In this document: one piece after another, positions 16,808-19,749 of the stretch
How the letters are laid out: each line of letters opens with the position of its first letter
Numbering within the stretch: the stretch's first letter is position 1
Assembly (NCBI GenBank): GCA_937895645.1
Contig: CALBKQ010000024.1
Span: 1-19,749 of the forward strand
Reading direction: 5' to 3'
Origin: an uncultured Clostridia bacterium
Lineage (GTDB): Bacteria > Bacillota > Clostridia > Oscillospirales > Acutalibacteraceae
Length of the DNA: 19,749 bases
Made by a program: the position numbers and the translations under genes
Notes under the pieces: generated by a model
Seen by the model: only the letters and a program-made list of their open reading frames with translations
Database searches by the model: none
Told to the model about the DNA's origin: nothing

Positions 16808-17053
16808 TTGAAAACGAGGAAACTTGCACTTGGCAATCGTAATATTGTTGGTGTTCGTGTTACTGAAGCAAGAAAAAAGAAGAATATGAAACAGGTTGAG
16901 TTGCTCACGCAATTACAACTACACGGTGTAGAAATCAGTTCTCCTGCACTTTCACTTCTTGAAGGTCAAAAAAGACCGGTTTCGGATATTGAATTGAATG
17001 CGTTGGCGGACATTTTAGAAGTATCTGTCAACTGGTTACTGGGTAGAGAATAA
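16808..17053 (+). CDS. Xre-family helix-turn-helix regulator
   Basis: An 81-residue single-domain DNA-binding protein of the HTH_3/Cro-C1 fold. The core runs VGVRVTEARKKKNMKQVELLTQL, then ISSPALSLLEGQKRPVSDIELNALADILEVSVNWLLG, ending one residue after the fold with RE, so it has no separate effector domain. TTG 16808 is chosen because AAGGTGG (16793-16799) lies eight bases upstream; two in-frame GTG codons (16796, 16799) are inside that SD. It is divergent from the 65-aa gene, with paired dyad repeats in between, which suggests that it represses that gene and perhaps itself. No phage genes are adjacent. Confidence 0.88.
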   Translation: MKTRKLALGNRNIVGVRVTEARKKKNMKQVELLTQLQLHGVEISSPALSLLEGQKRPVSDIELNALADILEVSVNWLLGRE

Positions 17054-17064
17054 ACATATCTTAA

Positions 17065-17096
17065 AAAGCGAGAGTAAAGACTCTCGCTTTCATTTT
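17065..17096 (+). terminator. Intrinsic terminator after the Xre gene
   Basis: A perfect 11-bp stem pairs 17065-17075 with 17080-17090 around an AAAG loop, followed by CATTTTT. The A-run on the left lets it also act on the - strand for the convergent HATPase gene. Confidence 0.88.
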
Positions 17097-17099
17097 TCA

Positions 17100-17120
17100 C
17101 TCTGCACTCTGCATTCTGCA
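17100..17120. repeat. Three-copy 7-bp tandem repeat
   Basis: CTCTGCA CTCTGCA TTCTGCA lies directly between the Xre terminator and the stop of the HATPase gene. It is a short intergenic tandem array with one substitution in the last unit. Confidence 0.75.
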
Positions 17121-17123
17121 TTT

Positions 17124-17759
17124 TCAATGGTATTCCATTCCAAACATTTCAATATAAACAGGTGAAAGTCTATCATTTATGAGTGAGTAAAAATCAACAT
17201 TATTCAAGCCTTTATAATTGCGGGCTTTTTCAAAAATCATGACTGCACGGGTTTCGGTTGGGGATTGCTCAATAAAAAATCTGCCATTTGCATTTTTGCA
17301 GATATTACGGACAAAAGTGAGTCCTTTTCCTGTATCACTATTTATAAATGCACCACTGTTCTGTACTTCAATACGAATGAAATCTGCCATTTCAATAGTT
17401 TTAACGGTAATAAGTCTTTCACAACCATAAAGATATGCGTTTGAAATAAGATTAAGTAGTGCTTTCGTGAAAAAACGTTGATTACAAAGTGCAGGCGAAG
17501 TTTTGTTGCCACAATAAATAACAGAAGCGCCTGTTTCGGCTATGAGGATATCACATGCAACAGATATACTCTGGGCAAGTGATGAAATATCTATAATTTC
17601 ATTGTCATAATCAACATTGTAATTTAGTTCAATCTGGCGCAAAAATTTGTATTGCTCACGAAGTCCTGATTTGTCACCATTCAAAAAACATTGGTCAAAC
17701 TTTAGTTGCAACTGCTCACGCTGTTGATTTTTGCAAGAAGTTGTGCAGTTAAAGTGCAT
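17124..17759 (-). CDS. HATPase_c-domain protein, kinase-like, lacking a histidine phosphoacceptor domain
   Basis: A 211-residue cytoplasmic protein with a GHKL-type ATP-binding domain. The N-box is KALLNLISNAYLYG (near residue 105) and the G2 region is DTGKGLTFVRNICKNANG. The G1 box, normally DxGxG, reads QNSGAF and so lacks the aspartate. There is no recognisable DHp domain with a phosphorylatable histidine, no membrane segment and no sensor domain; the N-terminus is short and contains three Cys. It could be a diverged kinase remnant, an anti-sigma or partner-switch kinase, or a non-catalytic adaptor. GGGGGTG five to six bases upstream supports the ATG at 17759. It appears monocistronic, divergent from gap. 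Confidence 0.75.
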   Translation of the reverse strand: MHFNCTTSCKNQQREQLQLKFDQCFLNGDKSGLREQYKFLRQIELNYNVDYDNEIIDISSLAQSISVACDILIAETGASVIYCGNKTSPALCNQRFFTKALLNLISNAYLYGCERLITVKTIEMADFIRIEVQNSGAFINSDTGKGLTFVRNICKNANGRFFIEQSPTETRAVMIFEKARNYKGLNNVDFYSLINDRLSPVYIEMFGMEYH

Positions 17760-17868
17760 TTTTACACCCCCATACTATAAATTTTATACCCATTTTGCCT
17801 TAATATTCACAGATTTTTGAACACATTGACAAAAAGTTCACAAAATGCCAAATTTTTCAAAATAACAC

Positions 17869-17897
17869 TTGCATATTTACTTAAAAAGATATAAAAT
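17869..17897 (+). promoter_or_regulatory. gap: Probable promoter of gap
   Basis: TTGCAT (17869-17874), a 17-bp spacer and TAAAAT (17892-17897) predict a start near 17904, with a leader of about 50 nt. Confidence 0.6.
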
Positions 17898-17902
17898 AAT
17901 AT

Positions 17903-17918
17903 ATGCAAAATTATGCAT
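17903..17918. promoter_or_regulatory. Dyad at the gap transcription start
   Basis: ATGCA and TGCAT flank the six bases AAATTA, exactly at the predicted gap start site. It could be an operator. The binding protein is unknown, and AT-rich DNA gives such short dyads by chance fairly often. Confidence 0.35.
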
Positions 17919-17956
17919 ACTAATAAATGTAAATAATTTATTTGGAGGAATTCAAA

Positions 17957-18310
17957 ATGTCAGTTAAAGTTGCTATTAACGGTTTCGGCCGTATCGGACG
18001 TCTTGCTTTCAGACAGATGTTCGGCGCAGAAGGTTATGATGTTGTTGCTATCAACGACCTCACAAAACCATCAATGCTTGCTACTCTTCTTAAGTACGAC
18101 ACAGCTCAGGGCGGTTACTGCGGAAGAATCGGCGAAGGTCTTCACACAGTTGAAGCTGACGACGAAGCAGGTACAATCACAGTTGACGGCAAGACTCTTA
18201 AGATCTATGCAATGGCTAACGCTGCAGAACTCCCCTGGGGCGAAATCGGTGTTGACGTAGTTCTCGAATGCACAGGCTTTAAGTGTTGTGCATATAGGGA
18301 AACTTATTGA
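17957..18310 (+). CDS. gap: Glyceraldehyde-3-phosphate dehydrogenase, N-terminal part only (broken at about 18280)
   Basis: NAD-dependent glycolytic enzyme. The N-terminal Rossmann domain is clear: VKVAINGFGRIGRLAFRQM, VVAINDLTKPSMLATLLKYD and DVVLECTGF. The start is certain, with GGAGG eight bases before ATG 17957. GAPDH sequence stops after ECTGF (codon ending 18280). The nine following codons are unrelated and end in TGA at 18310. The catalytic Cys (SCTTN) and the whole C-terminal domain, more than 200 residues, are missing. Codon choice is that of a highly expressed gene, so an intact copy must exist in the source genome. The break is best explained as a chimeric join rather than a real mutation. 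An in-frame TTG at 17942 overlaps the SD and is rejected. Confidence 0.93.
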   Translation: MSVKVAINGFGRIGRLAFRQMFGAEGYDVVAINDLTKPSMLATLLKYDTAQGGYCGRIGEGLHTVEADDEAGTITVDGKTLKIYAMANAAELPWGEIGVDVVLECTGFKCCAYRETY

Positions 18311-18797
18311 AGTAAGATTAGAACAATAGGTGAACGCGCTGCTACCAATATTTGTACATACAGGGAAATTTGCTGTGGTAAGGCTGCGACAGTTCGCAAA
18401 TGCGCAGTCACCAATCGTCTCAATATTATCATCTTCAATTTCAGTAATTGTTCTTGTAATAATTGCCTTCGATACATCATCAACAACAGTTTCCCCACTA
18501 CCACCTTCCGCGGCCTCAACCACAATATCTCCCGTTACAAATGTTCCCGCACTTACTGCGGTCTAGGGTTCAGTTGTAGGTGTAATGGTAGTAGCACCCT
18601 AAGTTGGGAGATGCATTACAGTGCTTTCTGCCCCTGCCGTGACATAACCTTCATGTTGATAGGTTGCTGCTATAACACTACCGTAGGAGGCATTCAGAGC
18701 AAGACTTGGAACTGCTCGATTAACAGGTTTAATTGTATCTGCAATATACTCCTTTAACTAAGGAACATTATATGTATCTGTACTTCCTGTTGCTTCT
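18281..18797 (-). CDS. Fragment of a phage-like surface/tail protein with BspA-type repeats, read with TAG as Gln
   Basis: One frame runs through this segment with three TAG codons (18758-18760, 18599-18601, 18563-18565 on the - strand) and no TAA or TGA. Read with TAG as Gln it gives VPQLKEYIADTIKPVNRAV, then LPTQGATTITP, TEPQTAVSAGTFVTGDIVV and a BspA/LRR_5 array of 22-residue repeats (CRSLTTANFPVCTNIGSSAF; CSNLTSISFPICTT). The LPTQ...TPTT...QTAV.AGT..TGDI module is common in phage structural and tail-fibre proteins, with Gln at these places. Both ends are cut by unrelated sequence: GAPDH on the left (sharing 18259-18280) and an ABC transporter on the right. Under the standard code it would look like broken ORFs. 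Confidence 0.7.
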
Positions 18798-19120
18798 TTA
18801 ACGCTATTTGCAATAGTTAAACTAATCCAGTCAGATAAATATGTATTTAAATATCTTAAAACACCTTGAATTATTGCAAATAAGATAACCCCAATAGGTA
18901 TCAGATAAGCCATCTGCAAACTTGAAACAGAAAAATCCATTCCATTAAAACCAAACTCAAGGGCTTTTCCACCTATAACATAATCCATATATGGTTTTAA
19001 TGCAAACGCCGTAACCCCATCTAGTAAACCTAAAGGAATAGCAATCAAGAAGCCTAAAAGAATTCTAAACCAATACGGCTTAATATACGGCGCAATCCTA
19101 GACAACAACCACCCATACTT
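18794..19120 (-). pseudogene. MsbA-like ABC exporter, N-terminal transmembrane fragment
   Basis: About 108 residues of the first transmembrane half of an ABC-type exporter: YGWLLSRIAPYIKPYWFRIL, LGLLDGVTAFALKPYMDYVI, then YLIPIGVILFAIIQGVLRYL and YLSDWISLTIANSVK. This resembles the start of lipid A/lipid-type MsbA exporters, so the source is perhaps a Gram-negative-type cell. The match stops after ANSVK, where family members continue with a coupling helix. The rest of the transmembrane domain and the nucleotide-binding domain are absent. It is joined in frame to the phage-like piece on its C-terminal side and to the glycosyltransferase piece on its N-terminal side, which creates an apparent standard-code ORF from 19414 to 18758. 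Confidence 0.7.
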
Positions 19121-19479
19121 AAACGAATTCTGCGCTGATGTTGAAGAAAGTTTAAACCTGTTTGTATTTCTTAATTTTTTTATTTGATCATAAATATATG
19201 ACTGTTGCGCATATTTCCACCATAATGCAGAATAACTATTTTTATATGTTGGTAATAAAGGATTTCCCCCAGTATAATGGACTATAGACGGATTTGCTGC
19301 ATGTAAATATATTTGTTTGTATGTATTTTTAGTTTTCGAAGTACAAGTTATAGGATAATTCCCTAACCAAGTAATATTAGCTTCTGTATAACCATATTTA
19401 AAATCGATAAGCAAACAATCTTTTATTACAAGGTTAAAACAATTTAAATGATTTATTTTTTTATAAAAAATGTAAAAAC
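19121..19479 (-). pseudogene. Glycosyltransferase family 8-like C-terminal fragment
   Basis: A stretch of about 115 residues containing CFNLVIKDCLLIDFKYGY, ITWLGNYPI and NPSIVHYTGGNPLLPTYKNS. The IVHYTG...P pattern after a loop of the DQDxxN type matches the C-terminal end of GT8 (LgtC/GspA-like) glycosyltransferases used for LPS or surface glycans. The frame stays open upstream to a TAA just beyond 19480, with no start codon in good context, so the N-terminal half is missing. The C-terminal limit is blurred: after RFKLSS the text passes into the ABC transporter piece between about 19118 and 19150. It is very AT-rich compared with the neighbouring pieces. The family call is moderate. Confidence 0.55.
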
Positions 19480-19749
19480 CTTAATCTAACATATGCTGTT
19501 AGAGATGGCATTATTTCACACTGTGGTGAAGTTGATGAAAATGGTTTAAAGCCTCGAAAAGAGCTTATAGACTTGTCAGAATTTCAACAACCGGGTCAGT
19601 ATCAGCCATCGACATGGGAGGGGTGTGTTGTAAAGATTTCGGATAAAATTGCTTATGTGGGAAGGGACATAGAAGATGCAATCAATTTAGGATTTTTGAA
19701 TAATACAACTAAGAATGATCTTTTAAGAATGGCAAGAGCGAATGATGAG
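19474..19749 (+). CDS. HD-domain dNTP triphosphohydrolase-like fragment (runs off the window)
   Basis: An open frame to the last base encodes NLTYAVRDGIISHCGEVDEN, LKPRKELIDLSEFQQPGQ, PSTWEGCVVKISDKIAYVGR and DIEDAINLGFL. This pattern, with the aspartate in KISDKIAYVGRDIEDA as an HD metal/active-site residue, matches dGTPase/dNTPase-type HD phosphohydrolases (Dgt family), which cleave dNTP to nucleoside and triphosphate. The first half, including the HD dyad itself, is missing on the left. There is no start codon with an SD, and homology seems to begin near 19474-19480, where the glycosyltransferase piece of the opposite strand ends. It is therefore both chimerically joined at its 5' side and truncated by the window at its 3' side. 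Confidence 0.72.

Larger units (their letters stand above)
17760..17956. other. Divergent intergenic region between the HATPase gene and gap
   Basis: 197 bp of very AT-rich DNA with no coding potential seen. It holds the gap promoter at 17869-17897, a dyad at its start site (17903-17918), and a weak - strand TATAAA (GGGTATAAAATTT on the - strand, about 17778-17790) that may serve the HATPase gene. Confidence 0.6.

Noticed and set aside
16696..16908. N-terminal extension of the 65-aa protein to 136 residues
   Set aside because: The extra part is antisense of the Xre gene plus the promoter region, has no SD, and would be transcribed from inside the regulator. The SD at 16698-16703 supports the short form.
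18330..18566. 78-aa + strand open frame rich in Ser, Thr and Val
   Set aside because: It is the antisense of the BspA-repeat and Gly/Val-rich module, and has no SD.
18281..19480. Interpreting the right end as a prophage or mobile island inserted into gap
   Set aside because: Only one of the four pieces is phage-like, there are no direct repeats, integrase or terminal inverted repeats, and every piece is cut mid-gene. A chimeric contig end is simpler.
1..19749. CRISPR arrays, tRNA or rRNA genes, riboswitches, insertion sequences
   Set aside because: I read both strands for regular spaced repeats, cloverleaf or rRNA-like text, long structured leaders and transposase motifs, and found none that I could support.

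Overview
The window is AT-rich, densely packed bacterial DNA. It looks like an uncultured low-GC Clostridia member, probably near the Ruminococcaceae/Oscillospirales. Supporting signs are the AT-rich codons, strong AGGTGA- and GGAGG-type ribosome binding sites, several likely TTG or GTG starts, hairpin-plus-T-run terminators, paired short chromate transporters, a Nim-type flavoprotein and an intracellular GH35 beta-galactosidase. Taxonomy is inferred from protein flavour only.

Layout. Positions 1-960 hold the 3' end of leuS, closed by a terminator. Positions 1017-8489 form a tightly spaced + strand run of nine genes: RlmA-type rRNA methyltransferase, cyclase/formamidase, two chromate-transporter halves, RlmD-type rRNA uracil methyltransferase with TRAM domain, GPH sugar symporter, NimA-like flavoprotein, HAD phosphatase and GmhA-like sugar-phosphate isomerase. 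The run ends at a hairpin that probably serves both strands. Positions 13335 to 8525 form a five-gene - strand operon: small beta-rich protein, a second RlmD-type methyltransferase without TRAM, a DMP19/DUF4375 protein, an acyltransferase-3 membrane protein and the GH35 enzyme. From the shared divergent promoter region a CapD/PglF-type nucleotide-sugar dehydratase and a branched-chain aminotransferase run on the + strand.

Positions 16498-17053 hold a small divergent pair, a 65-residue protein and an Xre-type repressor. Two near-identical 19-bp repeats lie on the promoter of the small gene. A degenerate HATPase protein follows on the - strand, and then the start of gap (GAPDH) on the + strand.

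The right end (about 18280-19749) is not ordinary. GAPDH breaks off after about 108 residues. Four unrelated gene pieces follow in mixed orientation: a phage-like surface/tail protein with BspA-type leucine-rich repeats, an MsbA-like ABC transporter N-terminus, a GT8-like glycosyltransferase C-terminus, and a dNTP triphosphohydrolase-like piece that runs off the window. This is most simply a chimeric contig end from assembly or amplification, so these pieces should not be read as neighbours in one genome.

The phage-like piece is the most interesting object in the window. Its reading frame of about 170 codons contains three stops, all TAG and none TAA or TGA. At least two of them sit where glutamine is expected in a familiar phage structural-protein module. 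This points to TAG-to-Gln recoding (genetic code 15) in the source phage.
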